64,000 nt of DNA, from the NCBI RefSeq assembly GCF_002924445.1, contig NZ_PIGG01000064.1, positions 1 through 64,000 on the forward strand, written 5' to 3'. The position numbers and the translations under genes are program-made. Below are positions 1 to 7,680 of this stretch, one piece after another. The notes beneath the pieces were generated by a model. It saw nothing but the letters and a program-made list of their open reading frames with translations. It made no database searches and was not told where the DNA came from. Within the stretch, counting starts at the first letter, position 1; each line of letters begins with the position of its first letter. Source of the stretch: Minwuia thermotolerans (GTDB lineage Bacteria; Pseudomonadota; Alphaproteobacteria; Minwuiales; Minwuiaceae).

Positions 1-436
1 TCGTGCAGCGCCTTGCGCCCAAGGTCTGTCAAAGCCAGCGCCGCTCTGAAGCGCCCGTGCATGGCCTGATCAATGGCGCTGGTCCGAAGCGCGTTGGAAC
101 CGGCGCCTGGGGGATTTCCCTGGGGAATTCGCTGCTCCTGGCGCGCGGTTCCCTGCATTCGGTGTCGGATTCCCTGCTCGCCGGTTCCGGCTCCCTGTTC
201 CGGGACGCCAATTCCCTGTTCCTGGTCACAGGGAAATCGCGCGAAAAGGAACCGGATTTCAGGGGGTTGCGGCAACCGAAAGCGCCCCGCCGGGGCCGAA
301 AAAGACGAAATTTCCCTGTTCTTCCCTGTAAACAGGGTAGCGATGCACGAGAGCCGTACCGTGGAGACTGCCGACGCCACCACCCCGTCTCCCGCGAACC
401 CACGACCACACCACGCCCCGGCGGAGACCGGCGGCG
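1..436. other. Left-edge region without a confident gene
   Basis: No credible complete gene is seen in these 436 bases. The most structured part is the TTCCCTG repeat field described separately. On the minus strand a short open frame crosses the window edge (from about 118 down to 1) and reads ...RTSAIDQAMHGRF... then ...LTDLGRKALH; it looks more protein-like than the other frames and could be the start of a gene lying outside the window, but it cannot be supported from this much sequence. Confidence 0.4.
116..338. repeat. 21-bp phased TTCCCTG heptamer array
   Basis: The heptamer TTCCCTG, or a one-mismatch form, starts at 128 (TTCGCTG), 149, 170, 191 (CTCCCTG) and 212, so five copies are spaced exactly 21 bp apart. 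Further copies lie at 116, 312 and 322, and an inverted CAGGGAA lies at 229. The sequence between heptamers is not conserved. I infer either a degenerate dispersed repeat or mobile-element end, or an array of sites on one face of the helix. Confidence 0.55.
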
Positions 437-1645
437 CTACGCCGTCTTCGGGATCGGCCCGTAGGTCAGGCGGAAGCCGGCCACCGCGGCGACCAGCAGC
501 GCGGCCTGCATCAGCGCCAGCGGCAGCATGGTGCCGTCGTTCAGGAAACCGACGACGACAATCACGCCTGCAGCGGTCAGCATCTGGGAGGCGCCGAGCA
601 GCGCTGCGCCCGATCCGGCGCGGCCCGGCGCCTCGATCACCACGCCGGCGGCGGTGAACGGCGCCATGCCGCCGACCAGCGCGACGATCAGGAATTCCAG
701 CGCCAGATAGGCGTACTGGTGCAGCAGCCCCGTCTGATAGAGCGCGATCTGCACCAGCAGCGGAACGATCGAGGCGATGACGAAATAGTGCGCGCCCTGG
801 GGCACGCCGATCGACGCCGCCAGCCGGCGGGCGATCATCAGCCCGGTCAGGAAGCCGGCCATCACCACGCCGACGCTGATGCCGACGCCGAGTGGCCCGG
901 CCTGGCCGTTCGCCAGGTCGATGAACGGTGCGTTGGCGACGAAGGTGTAGGTCGCGCCATAGGCGCAGCAATGCGTTATCAGGTAGGCGAAATAGCGCCC
1001 GTGCACGAACAGGCCGGTATAGGTCCGGGCCATGCGAATCGGGTTCAGCCCGGTCGTCATCCGCTCCTGCAACGTCTCGCGGAAGCTCGAGACCACCCAG
1101 ACACAGGCGATGCCGGCGACCAGCAGCCCGGCGAGAATCGCGGCCCGCCAGCCGCCATGGGGCATCAGCGCCTCGCCGATCAACGGGCCGCAGATCATCA
1201 TCGAGCCGTTGGCGATGAAAAGCGGCGCCATCATCCGGGCGGTCTGGCGGTCATCGGTCGCTATGTCGCGCACCACCGCCCGGGCCAGCACGTAGCCGGC
1301 GCTGGCGCCGGCGCCCTGGACGACGCGGCCGGCGATCAGCGTTTCGATGCCGGGGGCGAGCGCCGCCAGCACGGAGCCGGCGCCGAACAGCACCAGGCCA
1401 CCGATCAGCACCGGCCGCCGGCCGAAAGCGTCGGAGAGCGGCCCCATCAGCAACTGGCAGAGGCCGAACGCCATGGCGAAGCCCGAGATCGCGAGCTGGG
1501 CGGTGACGTCGGGCGTGCCGAACTCGCGGGCGATGCCGGGCAGACTTGGCACCAGCAGCGAGGTCGACAGGTCGCCGACTGCGAACAGCAGCATCAGGAG
1601 CGGCAGGATCCGCGGTGTCACTGCCCGCTCGCCGGTTGCCGTCAT
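437..1645 (-). CDS. MFS multidrug efflux transporter, Bcr/CflA-like
   Basis: This 402-residue protein is an inner-membrane, 12-helix major facilitator of the drug:H+ antiporter type. The cytoplasmic loop 2-3 motif GPLSDAFGRRPVL lies at residues 68-80, and the antiporter-type segment around residues 108-125 (GRVVQGAGAS) supports the Bcr/CflA branch. The length matches the family. It is transcribed leftward and stands alone, with about 230 bases separating it from the next leftward gene. The substrate cannot be read from sequence; chloramphenicol, bicyclomycin or a metabolite are all possible. Confidence 0.85.
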   Translation of the reverse strand: MTATGERAVTPRILPLLMLLFAVGDLSTSLLVPSLPGIAREFGTPDVTAQLAISGFAMAFGLCQLLMGPLSDAFGRRPVLIGGLVLFGAGSVLAALAPGIETLIAGRVVQGAGASAGYVLARAVVRDIATDDRQTARMMAPLFIANGSMMICGPLIGEALMPHGGWRAAILAGLLVAGIACVWVVSSFRETLQERMTTGLNPIRMARTYTGLFVHGRYFAYLITHCCAYGATYTFVANAPFIDLANGQAGPLGVGISVGVVMAGFLTGLMIARRLAASIGVPQGAHYFVIASIVPLLVQIALYQTGLLHQYAYLALEFLIVALVGGMAPFTAAGVVIEAPGRAGSGAALLGASQMLTAAGVIVVVGFLNDGTMLPLALMQAALLVAAVAGFRLTYGPIPKTA

Positions 1646-1872
1646 CGCGCTATTCCTCCCCCTCGCGCCGGTCGTCCCCCGACAGATAGCGCCCTTGTTC
1701 CGGAAATCGATCAGTCCCCGACCGGTTGGCGATCGTGCGGGCAGTCCGCCGTTCGGGAAAGCATGTCTTCCCTGGACGCTTGCCGAGGTTCCCCGATTGC
1801 GGCTCCGATGTCCCTGTCAGGGGCGGGCACTCTCATCAGACCGCCGAGGGCGCGGTGAGCGCCGCCGCCGCT

Positions 1873-2256
1873 TCAATCGATTTCGAGTTGATAGTGCTCG
1901 ACCACCTCCGGCGCGACGATGCCGGCATGCAGGGCGAGCAGGATGAGTCGGGCGTCCGGGCCCGTGCCGGCGCCGACCGCCGCTGCGATGCGGTCTTCGA
2001 CGCCCGCCGCGGCGCCGGCGCCGTTGTCTTCGGCGAACACGCCCCGACCGTGCATCAGATAGCCGAACAGCTCGGCCGCATGTGCGCATGACGCTTCGTC
2101 CGGGCCGTCTTTGCTCCGGGTCGTCTCGAGCTGGCGTATCGTGGCGAGCTTCACCGCGCCCGGCACCAGGCGCGGGTGCACGCCGACGGCGCGCAGGGCG
2201 CTATCAAGTCTTTGGACCGGACGCGAGGCGCCGAACAGTTCCAGGAACCCGAGCAT
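1873..2256 (-). CDS. Hypothetical protein, 127 residues
   Basis: I do not recognise this family. The protein is soluble, with no signal peptide or membrane segment, and begins MLGFLELFGASRPVQRL. It is rich in Ala and Val with an amphipathic helical pattern, and reads like a real gene because its codon positions show the usual G/C bias and the composition is balanced. It lies 72 bases downstream of the Ddn-like oxidoreductase on the same strand, so the two may be co-transcribed. No function is proposed. Confidence 0.55.
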   Translation of the reverse strand: MLGFLELFGASRPVQRLDSALRAVGVHPRLVPGAVKLATIRQLETTRSKDGPDEASCAHAAELFGYLMHGRGVFAEDNGAGAAAGVEDRIAAAVGAGTGPDARLILLALHAGIVAPEVVEHYQLEID

Positions 2257-2328
2257 TGCCAGTATCCTACCGGCACGGCGTGATGGTGGAAAGGCGGGCC
2301 GGAACCGGACGGTACAACGATGGCCCCT

Positions 2329-2763
2329 TCAGGCCGGTTCGGCGACGAACACCGGGATCAGCCGCGAGGTCTTCGCCTGGTACTCGGCATAGGGCGGGAA
2401 GGCCTCCACACCGGCACTCCACAGCCGGTCGCGTTCCGGCCCTTCGGGCACTTCTCGCACGCGCATCGGGAACACTTCGGTGCGGTCGCGGATCTCGACA
2501 TCCGGATGGGCCCGGAGATTGTGGACCCAGACGGGATCCTTCGGCCGGCCGCCATAGGAGCCGATCAGCACGTAGCCGTCGCCGGCCTTGACCCGCATCA
2601 GCGGGATCTTCCGGATGGCGCCTGTCCTGTTGCCCCTGTGGGTGACGATGATGCAGGGCAGGCCGGAGTCGCGCAGCGTCGTCCCTTCGGTCCCACCGCT
2701 GCTCTCGTAGAGTTCGACCTGCTCCCGGACCCAGTCGATCGCGGGTGGTATGTATTTCGTCAT
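2329..2763 (-). CDS. Ddn-type (nitroreductase/deazaflavin) oxidoreductase family protein
   Basis: The 144-residue protein has the split-barrel layout of the DUF385/Ddn family, whose studied members bind F420 or flavin and reduce varied substrates. Family features are THRGNRTGAIRKIP at residues 41-54 and the segment SYGGRPKDPVWVHNLRAHP at 69-87, followed by a DRTEVFPMRVREV strand pair. The full length is present. In actinobacteria these enzymes use F420; whether this organism makes F420 cannot be told here, since no F420 synthesis gene is in the window. The start ATG at 2763 is preceded by AGGA. Confidence 0.8.
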   Translation of the reverse strand: MTKYIPPAIDWVREQVELYESSGGTEGTTLRDSGLPCIIVTHRGNRTGAIRKIPLMRVKAGDGYVLIGSYGGRPKDPVWVHNLRAHPDVEIRDRTEVFPMRVREVPEGPERDRLWSAGVEAFPPYAEYQAKTSRLIPVFVAEPA

Positions 2764-2813
2764 GCAATCCTCCTTGTGCGGCGGGCAGCGTGGACCTTGC
2801 CCGGACGAAATGC

Positions 2814-2859
2814 CAGTCGCTCCCTTTCCGTACTGTCAGTCGCTCCCTTTCCGTACTGT
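2814..2859. repeat. Exact 23-bp tandem duplication
   Basis: A 23-bp unit beginning CAGTCGCTCCC and ending CCGTACTGT occurs twice without mismatch, at 2814-2836 and 2837-2859, in the intergenic space between the divergent Ddn-like gene and the TonB operon. It could be a recent slippage event or a doubled regulatory site. Confidence 0.85.
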
Positions 2860-2872
2860 CATTCGAATGGCA
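2857..2872. promoter_or_regulatory. Inverted repeat TG-N-CATTCGAATG-N-CA
   Basis: The 16-bp sequence TGTCATTCGAATGGCA is a palindrome apart from one pair and has a perfect 10-bp core. It directly follows the 23-bp duplication and sits between two divergent genes, about 100 bases from each start. It is a candidate dimeric-repressor operator, for the Ddn-like gene or the TonB operon; the regulator is unknown. Confidence 0.35.
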
Positions 2873-2884
2873 GTTATTGCGATT

Positions 2885-2903
2885 GAGAGTCATAGTCATT
2901 ATT
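2885..2903. promoter_or_regulatory. Fur-box-like site upstream of the TonB operon
   Basis: GAGAGTCATAGTCATTATT matches the classic 19-bp Fur consensus GATAATGATAATCATTATC at 14 of 19 positions. It lies about 70 bases upstream of the first gene of an ExbB/ExbD/TonB operon, which is a typical Fur target. The local AT richness stands out against the GC-rich surroundings. Alphaproteobacteria often use RirA or Irr instead, so the regulator is inferred only. Confidence 0.4.
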
Positions 2904-2971
2904 GATGTGGCTGCGCGAGCGGGTGCTGGCTGCTCGCGCGGTGTGTCCGGGGGTCAGCAATCGAGGTTCCG

Positions 2972-3385
2972 ATGTTTCGCATCCTGATGATCGCATTGGC
3001 CGCTCTGGCCTTGGCGGGCGGCGCGGCCGCGGCGGCCGAGCGGCTGGGGCTGGAACTCAACAAGCTGGAGCCGCGCGACGGCGCCTGCCGCGCCTACATC
3101 GTCATCGAGAACGGGACCCCGACGGCCTTCGAGAGTCTGAAGCTGGACCTGGTGATGTTCGACAGGGAAGGGATCGTCGCCGAACGGCTGGCGCTGGAGG
3201 TTGCGCCGCTCCCGGCCGGCAAGACCAGCCTGAAGGTCTTCGACGTGGCGGGCCTGGCCTGCGGCCAGGTGGGGCGCGTGCTGCTCAACGAGGTGCTGGC
3301 CTGCGACGATGGTACGGGCGCGCGCGATGGATGCATGGATTTCGTCGAGACTTCGGCCCGCGGCGGCCTCGAATTCATCAAGTAG
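2972..3385 (+). CDS. Secreted protein at the head of the TonB operon
   Basis: The 137-residue precursor has a clear Sec signal peptide at residues 1-22 (MFRILMIALAALALAGGAAA) and a mature domain that looks like an all-beta periplasmic fold. Four cysteines (39, 97, 111 and 121) could form two disulfides. It is the first gene of a rightward run leading into exbB, exbD, exbD and tonB. Similar proteins labelled only as Tat/Sec signal proteins are found beside TonB systems, so it probably assists the transporter in the periplasm. A GAGG lies upstream of the ATG. Confidence 0.6.
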   Translation: MFRILMIALAALALAGGAAAAAERLGLELNKLEPRDGACRAYIVIENGTPTAFESLKLDLVMFDREGIVAERLALEVAPLPAGKTSLKVFDVAGLACGQVGRVLLNEVLACDDGTGARDGCMDFVETSARGGLEFIK

Positions 3386-3421
3386 CTGCCGGCGGAGGGC
3401 AGGCATGGAGGCGTATTTCCG

Positions 3422-4171
3422 TTGAACCGGGAAGGCGAACAGGCAGGCGCGGTGCTGACGGGGCCGGCGGCGCCCGCGTCGGGCATGACACAGTTTCTCG
3501 AAACGCTGCAGGCCGGCGGGCCCGTGGTCGCCCTGCTGCTGGCCATGTCGGTGGCGGCGCTGGCGATCGTGCTCGCCAAGCTCTGGCAGTTCCGCGATCT
3601 GCGGTCCGGCGAGACGCCGCGCGCCCACCGCGCGCTGACTCTGTGGCAATCGGGCCGCAAGGGGGAGGCGCTGACTCTCCTGCAGAGCGCGCGCGGACCG
3701 CTCGCCGGGATTGTCGCCGCAGCGATGCAGGGCCTTCGGCGCGACCTGCCGGCCGGCGAGGTGCGGGAGGAAGCCATGCGCCGGGGCGGCGACGTGCTGG
3801 AGGCTTTCAGAAGCTGGCTCAGGCCGCTGGAGGTGATCGCCTCGCTGGCGCCGCTGCTGGGCCTGTTCGGCACCGTGCTCGGCATGATCGAGGCGTTCCG
3901 CCAGCTCGAGACCGCCGGCAACCAGGTCGATCCGTCGATATTGTCGGGCGGCATCTGGGAGGCTCTGCTGACCACCGCCGTGGGTCTCGCGGTCGCCATC
4001 CCCGCGGTCGTCGCGCTGAACTGGCTGGAACGGCGCGTCGAGCGTCTGGCCCACGAGTTGGACAGCGCGATCACCCGGCTGTTCACCCGCGAACTGTCCC
4101 CGGTTTCCGAACAGGAGGCGCGCCATGCCGGCGAAGGCTACCGCCCCGCCGTCGCTCACGGCGGCGATTAG
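3422..4171 (+). CDS. exbB: ExbB/TolQ/MotA-family proton channel subunit
   Basis: The protein forms the membrane pentamer of a TonB energising complex. Three membrane segments are visible at residues 33-57, 136-158 and 178-201, with the conserved block LAPLLGLFGTVLGMIEAF at 142-159 and TTAVGLAVAIPAV at 184-196. I choose the TTG at 3422 because GGAGG at 3407-3411 lies ten bases upstream; the next ATG (3485) would remove 21 residues just before the first helix. The 3' end overlaps exbD by 47 bases, which suggests translational coupling. Confidence 0.88.
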   Translation: MNREGEQAGAVLTGPAAPASGMTQFLETLQAGGPVVALLLAMSVAALAIVLAKLWQFRDLRSGETPRAHRALTLWQSGRKGEALTLLQSARGPLAGIVAAAMQGLRRDLPAGEVREEAMRRGGDVLEAFRSWLRPLEVIASLAPLLGLFGTVLGMIEAFRQLETAGNQVDPSILSGGIWEALLTTAVGLAVAIPAVVALNWLERRVERLAHELDSAITRLFTRELSPVSEQEARHAGEGYRPAVAHGGD

Positions 4172-4553
4172 CGGGCGACGCCGGCCGCTGATCAGCCTGA
4201 CGCCCCTGATCGACGTCGTCTTCATCCTGCTTGTCTTCTTCATGCTGGCGTCGTCCTTCCTGGACTGGCGCGCCATCGACCTGACGCCGCCCGCGCGGGC
4301 CGGCGCGGGCACGCCGCTGGAAGGCGCGATGCTGGTCGATGTGCGGCCCGACGGTCTGCGGCTTTCGGGCGAACGGCTCGATCTGGAGACGCTGGCGGGG
4401 CGCGTCGAAGCGCGTCTCGCGAAAATGCCCGACCAGAGCGTGATCGTCCGTCCCGCGGCTGGCGTGTCGCTGCAGGACACGATCCGTGTCCTCGACCGTC
4501 TGGCCGTCGCCGGCGCGGCGAACCTCTCGCTCAACCGGGCGGGCGGGCGATGA
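4125..4553 (+). CDS. exbD: ExbD/TolR-family biopolymer transport protein (canonical copy)
   Basis: The 142-residue protein has a short cytoplasmic N-terminus, one transmembrane helix at about residues 25-46 and a periplasmic domain. The motif SLTPLIDVVFILLVFFML carries the essential channel aspartate at residue 30, equivalent to Asp25 of E. coli ExbD. The gene starts inside exbB and overlaps the next gene by 4 bases (ATGA). It should work with ExbB to couple proton flow to TonB. Confidence 0.88.
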   Translation: MPAKATAPPSLTAAISGRRRPLISLTPLIDVVFILLVFFMLASSFLDWRAIDLTPPARAGAGTPLEGAMLVDVRPDGLRLSGERLDLETLAGRVEARLAKMPDQSVIVRPAAGVSLQDTIRVLDRLAVAGAANLSLNRAGGR

Positions 4554-4951
4554 GCCGTCTGCCGGCGCGAAACAGGGCGCGGCCGCGCAATGACGATGAC
4601 CGGATCATGCCGCTGATCAACGTCGTCTTCCTGCTGCTGATCTTCTTCATGCTCGCAGGCCGTCTGACCGCCGCCGATCCGTTCGAGATCGCGCCGCCGG
4701 AATCGGCGAGCGGCGGCGACCCGGCCGCCGAGGAGATGCTGATCCTGGTCGCGGCGGACGGGCGGCTGGCGCTGGACGGTGCGATGGTGAGCGAGGCCGA
4801 ACTGGCCGAACGACTGGGCCGCGAGCCGCGCCGGGTCCGGCTGAAGGCCGATGCCGACGCCGAGGCGGTGCGCGTCGTGCAGGTCATGGAAGTCCTGCGC
4901 GACGCCGGCGTCGGCAATCTGTACCTCCTCACGGTGCCGGCCGGACGATGA
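4550..4951 (+). CDS. Second ExbD/TolR-like protein with Asp-to-Asn change in the helix
   Basis: This 133-residue protein aligns with ExbD through one helix and a periplasmic domain, but the motif reads IMPLINVVFLLLIFFML, with Asn24 where ExbD and TolR have the proton-carrying Asp. It directly follows the canonical exbD with a 4-base overlap, and its own end overlaps tonB by 4 bases. Since exbD1 keeps the Asp, the two may form a mixed dimer with one active and one silent carboxylate position. The product family is clear; the mechanistic meaning is inference. Confidence 0.82.
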   Translation: MSRLPARNRARPRNDDDRIMPLINVVFLLLIFFMLAGRLTAADPFEIAPPESASGGDPAAEEMLILVAADGRLALDGAMVSEAELAERLGREPRRVRLKADADAEAVRVVQVMEVLRDAGVGNLYLLTVPAGR

Positions 4952-6186
4952 CCGGAATCCGCCGCCCCACCTGGGTTCTGGCTCTGGCGGCCGCCCTGCT
5001 GATTCATGTCGGCGCGGCTGTTGTGCTTGTCTGGCAGCCCCCGACCTTGGGCGCGCAGAGCTACGGTGCGGCCGGCGTGGCGGTGGGTCTGGCGGCTGCA
5101 GGTGCGCCGCCCGGCGCCGATGCCGCGGGCGATCCTGCGCTTGCCGAGGCCGAGGCCGCCGCTGCCGAGAGCGCGAGAACGGCGGAAGCGGAGACGGCGC
5201 AGGAGGTCGCGGCGGCCGAGACCGAGACCGTGCGTTCGGCGGAAGCCGAGCCCGTGACGATGGAAACCGCGAAGGATGTCGTGGCGAAGGCGGTCCGGCC
5301 GGCAGCGGCGGCGCCTGTGACAGCGGAAGCGCCTGTGGAAGCGCCGCCAGCGGAGGTTCAGGCCCGGGAAGCGACGGCGGCGGCCGCGGAGACGACGCCC
5401 CAACAGGCCACTCAGACCGAAACGCGGTTGGCCGAACCGCTCCCTCCGGGCGCAGAATCTCTCACGGCCTCGCCATCCGAGCCCTCACTGGCTGCCGAGC
5501 CGGTGACCGTGGACGCTGCCGAAGCGGAAGTGGCTGAGGACGAACTCCCGGTACGCGAGGCGACGGAAGCGGCCGTTGCGGCCCCGCCGCCGCCGCCCGT
5601 ACGGCCGGCCCGGACCGATCCGGAACCCCGGAGCACCAGACCGGAGCCACCGCGCGAAGACCGGGCGCCGCCGCCACCCTCGCCTCCGGCGTTATCGGCG
5701 CCCGAACGGACGGTCGAGCCTGTCGAGGTACCGGAAGGCGGAACCGAGATCGCCGCGGCGCCTGCGGCAACCGCGCCGCCCGGCGGCGGAGACGCCGGCA
5801 GACGGGCCGTCCCGCCGGGCTCGGGCGGCCGCGCCGGTTCCAAGGCCGAGTCCGAGACCGGCTACGGACCGGGCGCCGAGGGCGGCGGCTCGCCGGGAGA
5901 GCGCGCCGACTTCCTGGCGCAGCTGCAGGCCTGGCTGGAGCGGCACAAGGAGTATCCGCGCCGGGCACAGCGGCGACGGCAGGAGGGGACGGCGACGCTC
6001 TTCTTCGTCATGTCCCGCGACGGGCGGGTGCTGGACTTCCGGATCGAGGAGAGCTCCGGCCACGAGGCCCTGGACCGGGAGGTCCGCGCCATGATCGAAC
6101 GCGCCCAGCCGCTGCCGGCGATTCCCGACTCGATGCGCCAGAGCCGGCTGGAACTGGTCGTTCCCATCGTTTTCTCCCTGCGCTGA
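4948..6186 (+). CDS. tonB: TonB-family energy transducer
   Basis: The 412-residue protein has an N-terminal membrane anchor at about residues 9-28, a long periplasm-spanning linker rich in Ala, Glu and Pro (about residues 45-325, including PPPPPVRPARTDPEPR) and a C-terminal TonB domain from about 328. The C-terminal domain has the family pattern YPRRAQRRRQEGTATL, then RDGRVLDFRIEESSG, and ends in VVPIVFSLR. It should transmit energy from ExbB/ExbD to outer-membrane receptors; no receptor gene is in the window. The linker is longer than in enteric TonB. Confidence 0.88.
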   Translation: MTGIRRPTWVLALAAALLIHVGAAVVLVWQPPTLGAQSYGAAGVAVGLAAAGAPPGADAAGDPALAEAEAAAAESARTAEAETAQEVAAAETETVRSAEAEPVTMETAKDVVAKAVRPAAAAPVTAEAPVEAPPAEVQAREATAAAAETTPQQATQTETRLAEPLPPGAESLTASPSEPSLAAEPVTVDAAEAEVAEDELPVREATEAAVAAPPPPPVRPARTDPEPRSTRPEPPREDRAPPPPSPPALSAPERTVEPVEVPEGGTEIAAAPAATAPPGGGDAGRRAVPPGSGGRAGSKAESETGYGPGAEGGGSPGERADFLAQLQAWLERHKEYPRRAQRRRQEGTATLFFVMSRDGRVLDFRIEESSGHEALDREVRAMIERAQPLPAIPDSMRQSRLELVVPIVFSLR

Positions 6187-6264
6187 GGCCCTTCCGGCCC
6201 CGGTCGGCAGGTCATGCAGGCCGCGCAGTTGTCCTGTCGCCCCGCGCGGCGCATGATGGCCGGC

Positions 6265-6699
6265 ATGAAACGCACACCCAGACAACTGATGGAAACCTAC
6301 CTTCTGGAGGTTGCCGCGAAGGGCCGGCTCGAACTCATCGAGGAACTGGCCCAGCCCGACATGGTCGACGAGGCCAACCAGGCGTTCGGCGGGCCGCCTG
6401 GCCGCGAGGGGCTGGTGGCGCACGTCGTGGGCTTCCGGCGCAATGTCGGCGAGCTTGAACTGGTCATCGAACGGATCGTCGCCGGCGACAACGAGGTGAT
6501 GGCGTGGTGGTCCTTCAGCGGAAAGCATGTCGGGCCGTGGCTCGGCCGCGCGCCGACCGGCCGCGATATCTCCGGCGACGTGTTCAGCTTCTTCGATCTC
6601 GCAGATGACCGGATCAGCCGCTACCGGGTCTGGCTCTGCGCCGATTTCGACGAGCCGGTGGTGTTCGACTCCTCCCGCGCGGTCCCGTCGCCGACCTGA
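6265..6699 (+). CDS. SnoaL-like polyketide cyclase family protein
   Basis: The protein of about 144 residues fits the NTF2-like SnoaL/ester-cyclase fold: an N-terminal helix (TPRQLMETYLLEVAAKGRL), a segment with GGPPGREGLVAHVVGFR, and strands ending FSFFDLADDRISRYRVW, which is the usual family finish. I choose the ATG at 6265 because the family normally begins close to this helix; ATGs at 6214, 6253 and 6256 are in frame and no ribosome site decides between them. The substrate is unknown. It lies 27 bases before mtgA. Confidence 0.65.
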   Translation: MKRTPRQLMETYLLEVAAKGRLELIEELAQPDMVDEANQAFGGPPGREGLVAHVVGFRRNVGELELVIERIVAGDNEVMAWWSFSGKHVGPWLGRAPTGRDISGDVFSFFDLADDRISRYRVWLCADFDEPVVFDSSRAVPSPT

Positions 6700-6726
6700 A
6701 CCGGGCGATTTCACGCCGGGAAGCCG

Positions 6727-7428
6727 ATGATCCGTCCGCCCACATCGCGGCAGAAGCGCTCCCGGGCGAGCCGGTATTCGAGACGTCTTCTTCTGACAGT
6801 CGTCGCCCTGCTTCTGCTCCCCGTCGTGCTGAGCGCGCTCTACCGTATCGTGCCGCCGCCGGGGACGCCTCTGATGGCGATACGCGCGCTGGAAGGCGAG
6901 GGGGCGACGCGCCGCTGGGTGGCGCTGGACGACCTGCCGGACCATGTGCCGCTGGCGGTGCTGGCGGCCGAGGACAACCGGTTCTGCGGGCACGCCGGCT
7001 TCGACTGGGAGGCCATCGGCGACGCCATCGACGAGGCCCGCGCCGGCCGCGGCCTGCGCGGCGCCAGCACGATCTCCATGCAACTCACCCGCAACCTGTT
7101 CCTGTGGCCGGGCGGCGGCTGGTTCCGCAAGGGGCTGGAGGCGCTCTGGACGCCGGCGGTGGAACTTTTCCTCGGCAAGCGGCGGATCATGGAGATCTAT
7201 CTGAACGTGACTGAGACGGGCATCGGCACATTCGGGTTCGAGGCTGCCGCACAGCGCTATCATGGCAAGGGAGCCGCCGCCCTGTCGGCGCGGGAGGCCG
7301 CCGCCATCGCTGCAATCCTGCCCAATCCGCGCGGCTGGAGTCCCGGACAGGGCCACGCGGGCGGGCGCGTGCCCGTGCTGCTCCGCCGCATGCGCGACAT
7401 CGCCCCCCTCGCCGCGTGCATCGAATGA
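6727..7428 (+). CDS. mtgA: Monofunctional biosynthetic peptidoglycan transglycosylase
   Basis: The enzyme polymerises lipid II into glycan strands at the outer face of the inner membrane. A membrane anchor lies at residues 20-39. The GT51 motifs are all visible: AAEDNRF at 80-86 with catalytic Glu82, RGASTISMQLTRNLFL at 111-126, and KRRIMEIYLNV at 151-161. The length of 233 residues is normal for MtgA, and there is no penicillin-binding domain. Confidence 0.93.
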   Translation: MIRPPTSRQKRSRASRYSRRLLLTVVALLLLPVVLSALYRIVPPPGTPLMAIRALEGEGATRRWVALDDLPDHVPLAVLAAEDNRFCGHAGFDWEAIGDAIDEARAGRGLRGASTISMQLTRNLFLWPGGGWFRKGLEALWTPAVELFLGKRRIMEIYLNVTETGIGTFGFEAAAQRYHGKGAAALSAREAAAIAAILPNPRGWSPGQGHAGGRVPVLLRRMRDIAPLAACIE

Positions 7429-7680
7429 ACGGGCTGACTCGCCAGTGACCGCTGTCCTGCGATTTCCGCGACTCAGCCTCACGGCCAGTTGAAAAGCCGC
7501 GCCCTTTCCCCAACTCCACGAACGCCACGGTTGCCGTGAGCCGCCATTTCGACGGCCACGGGCGATCTGTCGGCATTCGAACAGCGCGGCCCCGAAGAAG
7601 GGCCTGTCGGCGGCCGTCGCAAACGGGCCGCCGACCCGGGACTGCAGAGTTGAATCGAGGGGCAAGAAAGGAGGTTGGAA

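Noticed and set aside
719-1858. Plus-strand frame opposite the MFS exporter
   Set aside because: It is His/Gln/Arg rich with no domain pattern, while the minus strand has a complete transporter.
5692-7665. Long minus-strand open frame across tonB, the SnoaL-like gene and mtgA
   Set aside because: It crosses three well-supported plus-strand genes and has no family motif.
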